Shown: piece after piece, positions 24,152 to 38,416 of the stretch
Layout: each line of letters opens with the position of its first letter
Numbering within the stretch: position 1 is the first letter of the stretch
Origin: Paramecium sonneborni
Taxonomy: Eukaryota; Ciliophora; Oligohymenophorea; Peniculida; Parameciidae
Direction of reading: 5' to 3'
Assembly: GCA_905182985.1 (NCBI GenBank)
Contig: CAJJDN010000030.1
Location: 268,432 to 332,431, forward strand
DNA length: 64,000 nt
The notes under the pieces: model-generated
The model's input: only the letters and a program-made list of their open reading frames with translations
Told to the model about the DNA's origin: nothing
The model's database searches: none
Made by a program: the position numbers and the translations under genes

Positions 24152-27100
24152 ATGTCATTAAGTTTGAGTGATTTGATAAATCAATCATTGGACAAAATCA
24201 AAAAAGCAATTACTAAAAAATAGTTTGAATTGAAATAATCTATTGAAGAAGTCTAATGTAAATTATTATATCTATTAAAAAGAGCATAAAGATTGTTTTG
24301 ATGCTAATCATTTGATAAAAGTTTATTAATAATGTATAGAATCTAAATAAGTAAAATTGGTAGAGTTAGCCTTGTTTGATTTAAAAGTATTAAAATGTCT
24401 TAAAAATAGAATTTAGTTGAGTAAGGTTTTTTTGCTGGAGAATAATTGATAGGTGAAAAAAGGGCTATTGAAGTGATTTTGGAAATAGTTATTTAAAGTC
24501 AATAAGAGAAGGAGGAAACAGTTTAAATTCATATGATAAAAGCTATACAAGCAATTATGACGAACAAAAAACATCATATCCACGGAGAACAAACAACAAA
24601 AGTATTTTAATTGTTAATCAATTTGCATTCAGGTATATAAAATGTTAAAATTTAATAGTTTCTAAAATAACTGTAATTGTGAATGCTAGTAAAGAAGCAT
24701 GTTAGAAAATAGTTAGTACTTATTTCTAAAGATTGGAAGATTATGGAATTTTAACAGAAGAAGAATTTCAATAAGCTATATAGAAATAAGGAAATTAAGG
24801 ATCATTGGTATTAGGTAAATGTAGAGCAATGGTTAATGCTGAATATTATATGAGATTACTTATGACCTCATTAATTGATGAAGTTTAGATATATATTGAA
24901 AGGGAATAAATATATCAGAGACAATTAGAAGATCTAAATTAAATGAAAGTTATTAATTTAAATCTTCATGAACCTAATTTACGAAATGTAACAGTTGAAA
25001 AAAACTAGATTTAAGTTCATGTTACCAATGAATTAAATATCAAAAATGGAAAATTTGGATGGTGCGTAGTCTGTAGAAAATAAGCATCGTAATATTGTAA
25101 GGATACTAAAGTATCTATCTGTAGCAAAGAATGCAAATTCATACATCTAAATTAGATGAACAATTTCTCTTAATGTTATTAACATTCCAATAATAGTGAA
25201 TTATATTGTAAAGATGCTTTTGACATTTTGGAAATGTTATGTTAATTGAGTCAAAGAGATAATTAAAATCCACAATTAAATTAAATGATTATCAAGTGCA
25301 AAATTCTTTCGCTTGAATTAATCTATGAGGCATTAGCTCAGAGTGACAATATTTTACAAAATAAACCAAAATTAATTTAGATTCTAAAAGAGCATTTATT
25401 AGATTCTCTATTGAAAAATTCTCTATCTACAGAGAAACAATTATTAATATTGACTCTCAATATCTTTATACAATTGATTTGGAAGGTAAGAAGTCATTTG
25501 AAAAAAGAATTAGAAGCATTAATTGAAAATGTTTACTTTAAGTTTTTAGATAGCAGTAACAGTTCATTTGATCATAAATAATACACTCTTAAAGTCTTCA
25601 ATAAGATAATGACTAAACCTAGAGTTGTAATTGAAATCTTTATTAATTATGATTGTTCTTTAGGATAAAACAATCTCCTTAAAAAGATTTTAGATATGTA
25701 ATGCAGAATAATCTAAGGTAGATTCAGTAAATAAGAATTTTAAGCTTCTATATCTCAAAATTAAGAAACTTATTTGAAATCTTTATGTTTAGATAATTAT
25801 TGTGGTTATATAAAATGTCTTAAAGAATTTTGTGAATAGAATGAAGATCAATAAAATTTTACATAGGTTTAACAACTTGAGGATTAAGAAGATACAACAA
25901 TACAATCATAATAATTATCATAAGATCCACTAGAAAAATAAAAATAAATGAAATTAGAAATGAATAGGGCAGTAGAGAAATTTAATTTCAAACCTGAACA
26001 TTGTATTAAACATTTAATTGCATGTTAATTTATGGAAACTAGAGATGCTAAATTATTTGCTTAATTTCTATGGGAAAATCGAGATTTAAACAAAGACAAA
26101 TTAGGTGAATTATTTGGTTGTTCTAGTGAATTCAATTAATAAGTATTTCAATAATATATAGATTTTATGAATTTAAAAGATTTGTAAATAGATGAAGGTT
26201 TAAGATATATGCTTGAATTTTTCACATTACCTGGAGAATCTTAATAAATAGATAGAATTATGGAAAAGTTTGCCTCTAAATATTGTATTGATAATCCAGG
26301 AATCTACTAATCAGCTTAAGCTGCTTATACTCTTTCCTATTTATTAATGATGTTATAAACAGATTTACATAATGAAAAAAATTTAGATAAAATGACTATC
26401 CCTTAGTTTTGTAATTTAGCTAAAGGTATTAATGATGGTGAAAATCTTGCATAAGATTTATTACTTGGATTTTATTAAAGAATATAAAAAACACCCCTTG
26501 CATTACATGCTAAAGAATAAGCTAAAAGAGCTTTAGAATAAGCTAATTAAGTAGATTAAAGAAAAAGACATGCAATGTTAGCAAAAGAAGCTGAAGAATC
26601 ATTAAAAAAATGGTTTAAAGAACATCCAAATTAAGATGCTTATTTCTATGCTAATTCTATTGATCATGTTAAATCATTATTGTAATAAACTTGGAGTGCC
26701 ATTTTTGCTTCTATTAGTGTATTTTTAGAATAAACTGAAGATTAACAATAAATTTAATTATGTTTTGAAACTATTTAATCCTTCATTTAATTAATGGGTA
26801 GATTTGACTTAGATGAAGAAAAAGATACTTTCATAAGTTTCTTATAGAGATATTGTACAGGTATTCCAAATACATATAGATAAATATTGGGTGTTCAAGC
26901 TTTAATAAAAACAGCCATTCAATCTGGGTAATATTTGCGTAAAAGTTGGAGAGTTGCCTTATAATTGGTTTCAAAATTGGAAACTTTGCATTAAGTTGTA
27001 AAAAAGATAAAAGTAGACAATCCTTAAAAAGATAATTATAATCAAGAAGATATTTAAAATATTGAAAGATTATTTTAATCAATATCATATGATTAAATAG

Positions 27101-29099
27101 ATAAGATATTCAATTTGTCTATTAATTTAGATTCTAATTCTATTTTAGAATTTATCAGGGCTTTATGTGAATTATCAAAAGAAGAAATAAAATAAAATAG
27201 AACATTTTTACTAAGTAGAATGATTGAAGTTGCTGATTTTAATATGAATAGAATTAAAATAATATGGTCAAGAATGTGGGAAATAATGAGAGAACATTTT
27301 TTGGAAGTTGGATGTCATAAAAATGTTGATTTAGCAATTTATGCTATTGATTAATTAAAATAACTTAGTTGTAAGTTTTTACAGTAGCCTGAATTAGCAA
27401 ATTATCATTTTTAAAAGGAATTTCTTATGCCTTTTGAATAGATTTTCAGTCATAGTCAAGCTCAATCACAATATAAAACTTAATTAAGAGAATATTTATT
27501 ATCCTGTATGTGCATGATTACTAATGTTTGTTTTAATTCATTAAAAAGTGGATGGAAGATTATTATGAGTATTGTTAATTAAGCACTTTAAGAAGATTAA
27601 TAATAATTAATAAGATTATGTGTTTAGATAACTGATAAAATAATGGAAGATGTAAATAATTAATAAGTTAATTAAGAAATTTATATGGAATTAATATAGG
27701 CATTAATAAAATTAACTAAGAATAAAGATATTAACATAGTTGAAAATGCTATTAAGTAATTAAAAATATTAGTTGATCATATTGCTTTGATAAAAAAAAA
27801 TGATAATAAATTCTTAGATTCATTATGGATTCCTGTCTTATCATCATTATCCATACTATACAGTGATGAAAGAGTTGCTGTTTAATAATTAAGTGTTTAG
27901 ACTCTATTCGATTTACTTTAAAAACATGGAGCTTAATAATCTAATGAATTTTGGAAAATGATATTGAGAGGAGTCATAAGACCATTATTCGATGAAATTC
28001 AATTTTCTAAATTATAATATACCAAATAATAATAATCCAAGAAATCTATTAATTAAACATGCAAAATTACATTTTAATTATTTACAGATTTAGTAATTTC
28101 ATAAATCTAATAAATGCAACTTTGTTTGAATGATCTAATTGAAATATATGTTCAATTAGTTCTATAAACTCAAGATGTAATAATATATATATTATATTAT
28201 AGCATATTTCTATCTTATGTCTTTAATCACTCAAAAAAATAATTTAAAATGCTGGTTAATCATTAACAGAAGATAATTGGAATATGCTAACAGAATAAAT
28301 TTAACATTTATTGTAACAATGTTCCCCAACAGAATTATTTGAAGCATTTAATTTAGATGAAGATTTTTAAAAACCTTTAGATGAATTATTAAAGGAAGAG
28401 ATAAGACCAAAAAAGCTCAGCTTTAAAATAAATGCATCAGAATGTTCATCAAAATAATCAATTTAAGAAAAATGTTTGGAAATCTTAGAAGTTTAAGTAA
28501 CATAATTTTAAAATCAAATGACTTAATAAAATAAATAATAAATTTTGTAATTATTTTAGGAGTAATATTAAAAATGTAGAAAATTTAATACTAATTTATA
28601 TATGAGATATTTTTTAGAATAATGGGCTGTATAATTGAATTTTGTTAAAAAAAATTCATAAGAATTTGATGATTTAGATAACAATTATACAAATTAAAGT
28701 AAATCATTAAGTTTTGTAAATGTTGAATTTTTATCAGCTAAAGTAATAGTTTCACTTAGTAATGATCCTTTATCATTTATTGAATAATTAATATAAAGAT
28801 TTCTTGATGCATATCATGGATTTTCATAACCATTGCATAGATAAGATACATTAAATGGTAATTTAGAATAATTAAGACATCTTGAATGTTAAATCGTAAT
28901 CAGTAGATTATAATTATTATTTATGGAAACTGTATTCCCATAATTAAAATAGAATATAAAATCTAAAATAGTAAGCAAATGGCTGATTTAATTATTAAAA
29001 GCCGGACTTAATGTATCAGGAGTTGAAAATAAAGAATACAATCAAGTTTTAGTGGATTTATTAGAGGAGATTATAAATTGTGAGATTAATGTATTTTGA
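24152..29099 (+). CDS. Sec7-domain ARF guanine-nucleotide exchange factor (BIG/Sec7p type)
   Basis: Five exons (introns 24258-24282, 24387-24409, 24633-24658, 28177-28202) give 1,615 residues. The N-terminal 270 residues resemble the DCB region of BIG-type GEFs. Around residue 280 a cysteine cluster (CVVC, YC, ICSKEC, then His) suggests a small zinc-binding finger. The Sec7 domain is near residues 600-790, with FTLPGESQQIDR containing the catalytic glutamate, then ALSYLLMMLQTDLHN. The long helical C-terminal half fits HDS repeats. The protein exchanges GDP for GTP on Arf at the Golgi or endosomes and so drives coat recruitment. It starts 139 bases after the kinase gene on the same strand. Confidence 0.9.
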
Positions 29100-29262
29100 A
29101 TCTATAATATCTAATTTATTATAAAAATATCATTTCTTCATAAAAAATGAACTCAAACTTTTTATTAAACCACTTTATTATTCTTATTGTAATTAAGCTG
29201 CTGGTTAGGTTTCCTATTTTCTAGTTTATTATTATTAAGAATGAAGATATCTATGAGAATTA

Positions 29263-30039
29263 TCAATAAGTATATTACTTTATTGCTCTCAAAATTTATT
29301 TATATTCTGTAGATTAGTAAACTTCCGTTATTTTTTAATTTGACTATTTGTATGTTAACTAAAAATGATCTTCTTTATTTCTATCTGGTACTAAATCCGT
29401 AATGTCTGAAACGCTTATACAAACTTTATCTTTTGTATTTTCTATTTCAATCACGAATTATTCGAATATATTTTTTCTTATAATAATCTAGATATATGAA
29501 TATTAATTATTACTAAACAAGGTAAATTCATTAAACCAACCTTTTAAACTTTATATTATTAAATTTGATCTCCAATAGGTTTAGTCTGAACAGGTGGTGT
29601 TGGTGCTGCAGGTTAAAGAGCTGGCTTATTTTATTCTTCTATAAGAGTCTATTGCAATTCCTTGTAGTCATTCTATAATTGTCTATACATTTTTTCTTTT
29701 TGGCTTAATTCCATTTCTTTTTATTGAATTTTTTGATCATAAGCATCAATTTGATGTTTTAATGTTTTCCTTAATTGTTCTTTCTCTCTTTGGAAATATA
29801 TTGAAATTGTACTCATTAAGTCTCTTCACTTGAACAGTCAAATCCTAAAGATCTTTTTTGCTTTGGTCTCTGCTAATATTACCTCTTGGTGTTGATTATT
29901 TGAATGTACTGAAAAAGCTGCTTTAATCATTTATTCTAGAACATTCATTTTTTAAAGTTTCTCTATTATGCAATTAAGCTTAAAGAACTTTAATCTATTC
30001 TACAAGTAATAGGTTTTCTTTTTGCAGATCATTTTCCAT
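29263..30039 (-). CDS. Coiled-coil protein with C-terminal globular domain
   Basis: Three exons (introns 29788-29812, 29488-29513) give 241 residues. The N-terminal 120 residues are strong coiled coil, followed by a Pro-rich linker (PAAPTPPVQTKP) and about 100 residues of mixed alpha/beta character (FVIEIENTKDKVCIS ... EDHFQLTYK ... ILRAIKQ), possibly a PH-like fold. The family is not recognised. It is convergent with the ARF-GEF gene (163 bases between stops). Confidence 0.55.
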
Positions 30040-30616
30040 TTTATAAATTTATATCAATAAAATATAATTAATTATGTATTCTTAACAAAAATATTAGTAC
30101 TCTAAAAACTATTGCAAAAAATTTAATTAAATATTGTCATACAATTAATAAAAATTTGAATTTAGACCAATCGTTTTTAAAGAAGTCTTTTGTTTCAAAT
30201 ATATAGAAATTAATTATTAAGAACAATTTAATATACAGATTCTTTTAGGAGATTTAATTTAACTAAAATTAAATAGAAATCAATCAGAAGAGTTTAATGA
30301 TTAAAATAAATATTAATGGTAGATTCATAATAAATATCATTTTTATCATTTTATTACTGAATTTTTCAATTTATATTTATTCAAAAAAAAGTTTATACAT
30401 CGCTGATTACAAATGATTTTAATCTTTTATTAGCAATAATTAATCAATTATAAAAAATAATTATTTAAATGAAAATCGATATTGTCACTTTTTATTATTT
30501 TATAAATACTCCTTAATAAAAAATTCAAAATGTACTTTCTATGCGTTGAAATTAATCAGGATATGGTACTTTTACAATATTTTTTGATACGATCACTCTT
30601 TTTAGATTGAAAGCCT
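30040..30616. other. AT-rich intergenic stretch
   Basis: About 580 bases with no supported gene, RNA or repeat on either strand. Confidence 0.5.
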
Positions 30617-30922
30617 TCATAATTCTTTTCTAATTTTAAAGGATCCAGTTTTAAATTAAATATTGTTATTTTTGGTTAAAACAACAATCAAATATTTTTC
30701 AATATTATCAAAGATTTGTTTTTTTATATTTATTTCATAAGATAACCAATCTAGACCTGGCTAGAGAAATTATTAATGGAATTTTGACAACGATAATTAG
30801 GATCTAAAGTATTAAATTTTAGAAATATTCACATATATAAAATCTAATGAATTAGGATTCTTAAAATGGAATCTTTTTAATGAATCCTATTCAAATATTT
30901 GAGAGGATTCTTTTTCTTACAT
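30617..30922 (-). CDS. Small hypothetical ORF
   Basis: An uninterrupted frame of 101 residues (ATG 30922 to TGA 30617-30619) located 31 bases downstream of the AGC kinase stop on the same strand. Composition is protein-like (RFHFKNPNSLDFIYV, PGLDWLSYEINIKK) rather than pure A/T drift. No domain recognised, and no second support; a chance frame cannot be excluded because only TGA stops translation. Confidence 0.35.
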
Positions 30923-30953
30923 ATTGTTTTAATATATTATTAATGTGTTAAAT

Positions 30954-32003
30954 TCATTATGAAGAATTGTTACCAGAAAAACCAGGAAATCTGTTATCCG
31001 AGTTGGATCCATCGCTTGGAGATCCAAATTATTCTTATTAAGTAAATTCCTAAAAATATGATTAGGATTTACAGGATCGAAATTGCTCACATCCTCAGGT
31101 CCATGAATTACCGGTAGGAATGGAGGAACAACTTTGTAAAGTAAATAAGATTGCCAATCTTCAACATTTTTAAAGAATGGAAATTCTTTGACTTCCATTA
31201 AGGAGGGCCTTTATTTTGGATCTTTTTGTAATAAGCTTACAATAAGATTTTTAAGCTCGTCAGATATAGGAAAATTAAATTTCGGTTGTGTTGTTTTTAT
31301 CATTGTAATCAATTGATCTCTTTTTTCTGAAATGAAAGGAGGCTATTCAGCTATCATTTCATATAATAGACATCCTAAAGACCAACAATCAACCTTATAA
31401 TCATATCCTTCACCATTTTAATTAAGAATTTCAGGAGATAAATATTCTGGTGTTCCAACAATAGAGTCAGCCTTTTCTTAAAGTAGTATTTTGGAAAGCC
31501 CAAAATCAGTTAATTTTATATAACCTTTTTCATCTATTAGTACATTCTCCGGTTTTAAACTATGTTTAAAATTCTATATTTACTCTCTATAAATTATTTT
31601 TTAAGTATGCAGAAATTGCAATGCATGAATTATTAAAATTGCATAGAATTATATCTATTCTTCTTTTAACTTTCTTTTTACTCTCAATAAACTGAATAAA
31701 TCACCACCAGCACAGTATTCTAAAACAAAATAGAAATTCTTGTCAGATTAAAATGTATATGATAGGGAAACAATAAACTAATGTTTAGCTTAATTTAAAA
31801 TGGTTTTCTCCATCATTACATGTTACTTATTCTATAAAATGATAAAATACAGCTTATTTCTTTTTATCTATTTCTTTTTTTTTCAATGTTTTTATAGCAT
31901 ATACTTTGTTAGTATCCTTTTTTTTAGCCAAAAATACCTATCCATAGGCTCCTTTACCAATCAATCTAAGCATAGAGAATTACTTTATATCCATTTTTAT
32001 CAT
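30954..32003 (-). CDS. AGC-family serine/threonine kinase (S6K/PKC-like C-tail)
   Basis: Four exons (introns 31832-31850, 31560-31583, 31050-31072) give 327 residues. It is nearly all kinase: GKGAYGQVF, the Lys of [45 protein letters not shown]. The tail has the AGC signature PPFLPVI ... SNFDPEFT and then NRFPGFSG, matching the hydrophobic motif. Splicing out 31050-31072 is what creates FDPEFT, strong support for that intron. The activation loop has Ser (DSIVGTPEY) where AGC kinases have the PDK1-phosphorylated Ser/Thr. Likely a growth or stress kinase; no regulatory N-terminal domain is present. Confidence 0.85.
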
Positions 32004-32349
32004 TTTCAAGAATAATTAAATAATAAATTGTTTATAAGCTTTATTATTTATTAATGAATAGAAGAATAATATCTGAGAAATTATTTAAAATTAGAATTTT
32101 ATTACTTTTTATTTTAAATATTTGACCTTGTAAATTGATCATTTATGTTTAAATTTATATTACTATTTATAATCATTATTATATTCATATGTTTAAAAGA
32201 AAACAATAAAATATGTTCAGATAAAATTAAGTATTAATTTAAAAGAATTAAATTTATTTTTTCAGTTTTTTTTTCGTTTTCAAGTTCAGAAATAGTAAGA
32301 GCTATTTTTATAAATATTGTTATAAAATAGTTTAGAAATCCAATTAAAT
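32004..32349. other. Divergent intergenic region
   Basis: About 350 AT-rich bases between the AGC kinase (-) and ARFGAP (+) start codons; presumably holds both promoters. No motif or other feature seen. Confidence 0.4.
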
Positions 32350-33590
32350 ATGGAGAATTAGATAGTAAATTTGTATTTATAATAAAATAGATTGATGATG
32401 CAGAAAGAGATTAGATAATAAAATAATTGAAACTAGTTTAAGGAAATGATGTAAATAATTCATTTTGAATATTTTTAGAAATGCATAGATTGTGGAAAAA
32501 AAAATACCAAATGGGCATCTGTAACATTGGGTTTATTTTTATGTATTGATTGTTCTGGTAAACATAGAGAGTATGGTGTTCGTTATACATTTGCAAGGTT
32601 AAATTTTCATTTAAGATTAGATCTCTTACTTTAGATTCTTGGTCAAGAAAATAAATTACATTCTTATAAGTAGGAGGTAATGAAAAAGCCTTGGAATATT
32701 TTTAAAGTGTAGGTTTAATTGGTCCAGGAAATAGTCAAATTGATTATAAGAGTCCTTTAGTTGAAAAATATAAATAAGAACTTCTTAAATAAGTACTTTG
32801 ATTTAGTGTTATTAGCCTTGTGTGAAGAAAAGCTGAACATAATTCGTCCATCTCTTATTCCAAGTCCTGTTAAAACAGTTCAATAATCAGAAAAGTCATC
32901 TTAAAATAAAGAAGAAGAATCTCCAATAAAAGAATAACCAAAGCAAGTGTTTTAAAACAATTTGTTATAAGATGAAGCAATAGTAACTAAGAAAAGCAAT
33001 AAAATTGTATTTGCTGATAATACCAAACCATAAGTTGTTTCTGGAAAAGCAGTTTAAGGTAAAAAATTAGCTGACGTGGACTTTGATTCATTATAATTTG
33101 ATGATCCATTTTCAAATCCATTCAATAATGATCCATTTAAATAAGAATTAAATTAAGCAGAATTACCATAATAAGATGAACCTAAAGTGATTATCAAATC
33201 TACTTAATAACCCACTTAACCAGTTACATAAACTAATGAAACTTTAGAAAAATTAAAAGACAAGAATGTTAAATCAATTTCATCTGAAACTTTATTCTAA
33301 TCTTAAGATAAGTATACAAAAAATTCATTATCATTAGTGAATAAAATAAATAGAATATTTATAAATTCAATGGATAGACTGCGATATCAAGCAAATAATT
33401 TTTTGGAGAAAAAGATGAGGATTCAGAAGATTCATCATAAAGTATATTTAAAATTTTTATTAAAGAAATGGATTAATTCAAAAGTATGTTTAATTTTGCA
33501 ACTGAAAAAACTATGGAAACTTTTGGAACTGTTAAAGAAAAAGCAGGAGGTATTTGGGAGAACTTAAAAACCAGATTCAATAAATAATGA
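32350..33590 (+). CDS. ARFGAP2/3-type Arf GTPase-activating protein
   Basis: Introns at 32365-32390, 32451-32478, 32598-32620, 33312-33337 and 33442-33465 are clear. The N-terminus is an ArfGAP zinc finger, [24 protein letters not shown], followed by [10 protein letters not shown] with the catalytic arginine and FLQVGGNEKA. The C-terminus has the AISSKQFFGEK motif typical of ARFGAP2/3 and ends in an amphipathic segment ([14 protein letters not shown]). The enzyme stimulates Arf GTP hydrolysis on COPI membranes, the step opposite to the Sec7 GEF upstream. One junction near 32794-32833 is unresolved: either a 40-base intron or a frame disturbance; the total is a multiple of three with a 40-base intron (about 357 residues). 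Confidence 0.85.
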
Positions 33591-33603
33591 TATAAATTAT
33601 CAA

Positions 33604-34134
33604 TCAATATTTAATATATTCAATTAAAGGAGCATCTATAATCATTTATAAATGAATTTCCTCAAATTAGGGTAATTTTTTTATTTCTTTATATCCAACT
33701 TTTTAAAATAATTTTATTGATCCTTCATTACTATCCTTTATTTTTGCTATATATTTAGTTTTTTTATATTATTATAATCCAAAACTCATCATCATTTTTA
33801 TAGCTTCTTCAGCAAATCCTTATCTTCTTGCATTTTTATTTCCTATCATAACATTTATTTCTGCTTCATCATCATCTAAATATTGATGAAAAAATAAATT
33901 AACATCCCCAATCATCATAGCATCATTTTTTATTATAAAAGTATGTTTTAATGGATCATTTAACCAACTTTCTTAATTTTTATATTCTTCTTCTAAACTC
34001 AAAGGTTCACTTCCTGTTAAATATAATATTTCAGGATCTTACATCCATTTATGATATGTTTCAACAACTTCTTCTGTATAAGGTATAAATTTTAATTTTT
34101 ATGTGGATATTGAAATTAATTTACTTTATTGCAT
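33604..34134 (-). CDS. NAT9: NAT9-type GNAT acetyltransferase
   Basis: A single exon of 176 residues. It shows the conserved NAT9 N-terminal signature: YHKWMQDPEILYLTGSEPLS, then EEEYKNQESWLNDPLKHTFI, IGDVNLFFHQ, a GNAT acetyl-CoA loop (RRQGFAEEAI) and KDSNEGSIKLFQKVGY. The length is slightly below the animal proteins (about 200). NAT9 homologues are GNAT acetyltransferases; in Drosophila the protein has been linked to microtubule stability. Its stop lies 13 bases from that of the convergent ARFGAP gene. Confidence 0.85.
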
Positions 34135-34193
34135 TTTCAGAATTAAATTTAATATATAAAAATAAATTAATTTATTATTCTTTTGAATAAATA

Positions 34194-35776
34194 TCAATAT
34201 AAGCAGATCCAAATTGATTTCTCTTCTGTTTTATTATTGATTGGAAAAATTTTATCTAAAGTCAATCTAAAAGCACCATCTAATTCTGTAACACTATAAA
34301 TTGGATGTGCATTTATTCCAATTAGATTTATTTTTTTATTTTCATCAATTAAAAAATCAAAACCAAAAATTTACATACAATATTTTCTTTATCTTCTATT
34401 TAATTTACAAGGAATCAAAGTAATTTAAGCTTTAATTTAATTCAAAAGATCTTTTAAAGATATCCCTTAAGAATCTAAAAATTCTACTAAATTTTTATGA
34501 GAAATGATTTATTTTGGTTTTGTATGAACAAAAGGATCTTCCTATGAATTTAATTAAATATATTACTGAATTAAGATCATAATTAATAGTACAACACCTT
34601 CCTGTTGGTTCTGATGAAATATAAATTTAATTGTCTTAATTAACAAGCACATTAATTTATATATCAAATTTCTTTCCATTATATAATAAGGGATTTGTAA
34701 TATACTTTTAAATCACAAATTCTTTTTATTCTTTGTATTATTGAATTAAAAATGATTATAATTAATCAATGTTATTTATTAACATAGAACCATTTCCTGT
34801 AGCTGATTTACATATCCATAGTTTAGGAAATTCTTAAATTAATTTTGAAATTTATCTATTAAATGTTTAACCTCCTTTATTGGGAACATAAACAGAGAAT
34901 GGAAATTTTTATTATTTTTCTTTTTAAGGATGATTGGCAATAAAATAATCTTATATGAAATCTAAATCTTCAACCCATTAAGATATTTTAAAATTTAAAA
35001 CAAAAGCTGGTGGTAAGACTTTTAAAGCTTATTCTGGTGAAATAGAGCAAAGATTAATATACAATTATGACTTAGCTGACCATTCATGTTAAAACTCCAT
35101 TAAATTAACCATCTATCTTTTAGAAACAGTATCTTATTTTGTAAGATTACTAAAATCAAGGAGTTACGTTAGCCATTGTAGATGAGAAAAAGAATTATTT
35201 GGAACTTCAAACCATTATTAGCGAATACTAAGAACTTGTTTGACAAGTGGATCATTTAGTGACATAGTATAATTATACTATAGTAATAAATGTATAATTT
35301 ACTCTGAATTGAATAGGCTTGAGTTCTTTGGGTGGTGAAACATTTATAGGTTAAAGAGATGGAATATCGAATTTTTCATTTCTTTTTAAAGGAGTATAAT
35401 TCTTATCAAAATATTTAGATGGTGTTCTATTACGTTATTACTCAGGAGATGGTTGCTATGATATTTTTTTTTAAGATTGTTGCAAATAATATTGTTTAGC
35501 CTTAACTCTATTGAATTACATTATTAATGCCTCATCATAAGCTTAGATTGGTTTAGATTCAAAATAGGGGTCTTCTCTTTTTTTTAAATAAGCAATTCTT
35601 CTTCTCTGATCTTTCAAGTATTCTTCTATATTTTAAGAGTAGATATCTAAACTCTTAACAACATTAGGTTTATGTTTTAGTAATCTCTCTAAAGATTACT
35701 TTTGTTTTTCATCTTTTTTACAGAGTGTTGAGAGATTTGGAAATGAACTTAAGGATTTTATTTAATCTTAAAGCAT
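34194..35776 (-). CDS. Tubulin-tyrosine-ligase-like (TTL domain) protein
   Basis: Three exons (introns 35278-35302 and 34542-34566) give 510 residues. The N-terminal 170 residues are charged and Gln rich. The C-terminal part is a TTL-type ATP-grasp: GGQTFNRQISKL, LWICKSATGNGSML, FVIQKYITNPLLYNGKKFDI, then MQIFGFDFLIDENKKINLIGINAHP. TTL family members ligate Tyr, Glu or Gly to tubulin tails. In most of them the last motif reads ExNxxP with a metal-binding Glu; here it is GINAHP, and the WIxKP motif is WICKS, so activity is doubtful. An alternative last exon ending in GSAYIDIYSKE is possible. Start at 35265 would remove the N-terminal extension. Confidence 0.75.
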
Positions 35777-35856
35777 AATGTAGTTGATTTATATAGTATT
35801 TAATTAATTGTAAAATTTTAATTATTATTTTAGTGCACTTTAGTATTAATAATTAA

Positions 35857-37239
35857 TCACATAATTCTGGTTGTTTTTAGTCTATATTCTGTATACATTA
35901 CAGGTGATTTACTTGGTTTTGAAGCATGTGATTTACGGGGAACATTATTTTCTTTTAATTCATGATAACTTTTGTTTTTTTCTTATCTACCTATTTCTGT
36001 ACTTATTCTTCTCTCTGTTGATTTAGGTCTTTCTGAAATTCTATTTTCAAACCCTCTCTGAATTTTCATAGCTGTTTGATAATTATTTTCTGATGATTTT
36101 GTTTTTGTATGATATGTACTAGAATTAGGACGGCGTTCGGTTGATTGTTATAGTCTTTCAACAGTAGATTTTATGCTTTAATGAGTTCGAACTCTTTAAA
36201 CTTATTAAGTTTAGGGTTTTTAGTATTTATTTAAAAGATGATATGATGTAGTGATTGCATTATGTTTATTATTTAAAATCATCTCTTTACATTTTTAACC
36301 GTCAATACCAACCATTTCTAATTATTTCACAATTTCTGAATTGATAGCTAAAGTCTTGTACAAGATTATAGAATATGAATACTTACTAAAAGCTATAGAT
36401 TTAAAATATATTACCTAATAAATGGATGCATCTTTATTTTTGCGATAGACATTCTATCTTAGGGATTTTTATGAAGTAATCCATTTAAAAGATCTAAGAC
36501 CTATCCACTTAAATGAGAAGGACGTGAAAAATCAGAATATTTGATTTTTTCATACAATTTTCTTGTATTTTAATCTTCAAAAGGTACATAGCCACAAATC
36601 ATAGCATAAAGTATAACTCCACTAGCCCAGATATCAGTTTTGATTCCTTAATATTTTTATCCGGAAACCATTTCTGGAGCTGCATAACAAGGTGATCCAC
36701 AAGGGGTATTTAAAAGATCTGTATATATATTGCTTAATCCAAAATCAACAACTTTAAGAATGTCATTTTCAAGTAAAAGATTTTCAGGTTTGAGATCTCT
36801 ATGAGCAACTTTAAGAGAATGTAAATATTCAATAGCTTCAATAATTTAAGAGAAAAAAGGAGCAGCATCTTATTCTGATAATTTATTATTTTTAACTATA
36901 TGTTAAAAGAGTTCTCCTCCACTTACAAATTCCATGATCAAATAAATTTTGGATTCTGATTCAAGAATCTCATATAATTAGACAATATTTGGATGTCTTA
37001 ATTTACGAAGAATATGAATCTCCCGTTAGATACGTATGAAATCTTCAGGTTATTCTATACGACTTTTTTCAAGTATTTTAATAGCTACTCGTTATTGAGT
37101 TGGTCTATGAAGACCACGATATACTTTACCAAAAGCTCCCTTACCAATGGACTATTCTATATAAGTTAAAATTTACACCTATGACATAATTATCAAGAGG
37201 ATTAGAGCTAAGTTCTTTTAATAAATGTAAATGGTTCAT
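35857..37239 (-). CDS. SNF1/AMPK-like (CAMKL) protein kinase with UBA-like region
   Basis: Three exons (introns 37157-37178, GTG...TAG, and 36386-36414) give 443 residues. The catalytic domain reads GKGAFGKVY, the Lys in [32 protein letters not shown] and [10 protein letters not shown], the pattern of SNF1/AMPK, BRSK and MARK kinases. A UBA-like segment follows ([12 protein letters not shown] ... [14 protein letters not shown]), as in that subfamily. The C-terminal 120 residues are Ser/Arg/Thr rich and likely regulatory. All catalytic residues are present. It lies 80 bases upstream of the TTL-like gene on the same strand. Confidence 0.85.
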
Positions 37240-37339
37240 ATTCGTTAAATAATTAATAAGAAATCATAAATTTATATTTGTATTAATTAATTATAAAATA
37301 GATGAATAAATTTTATATATATATATGTATAATAACAAA

Positions 37340-38416
<1,077 letters not shown>

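Noticed and set aside
30617..31072. C-terminal extension of the AGC kinase through 30929 and on to 30617
   Set aside because: Splicing out 31050-31072 yields the conserved FDPEFT and a hydrophobic motif with a nearby TGA at 30954, so the extension is not part of the kinase.
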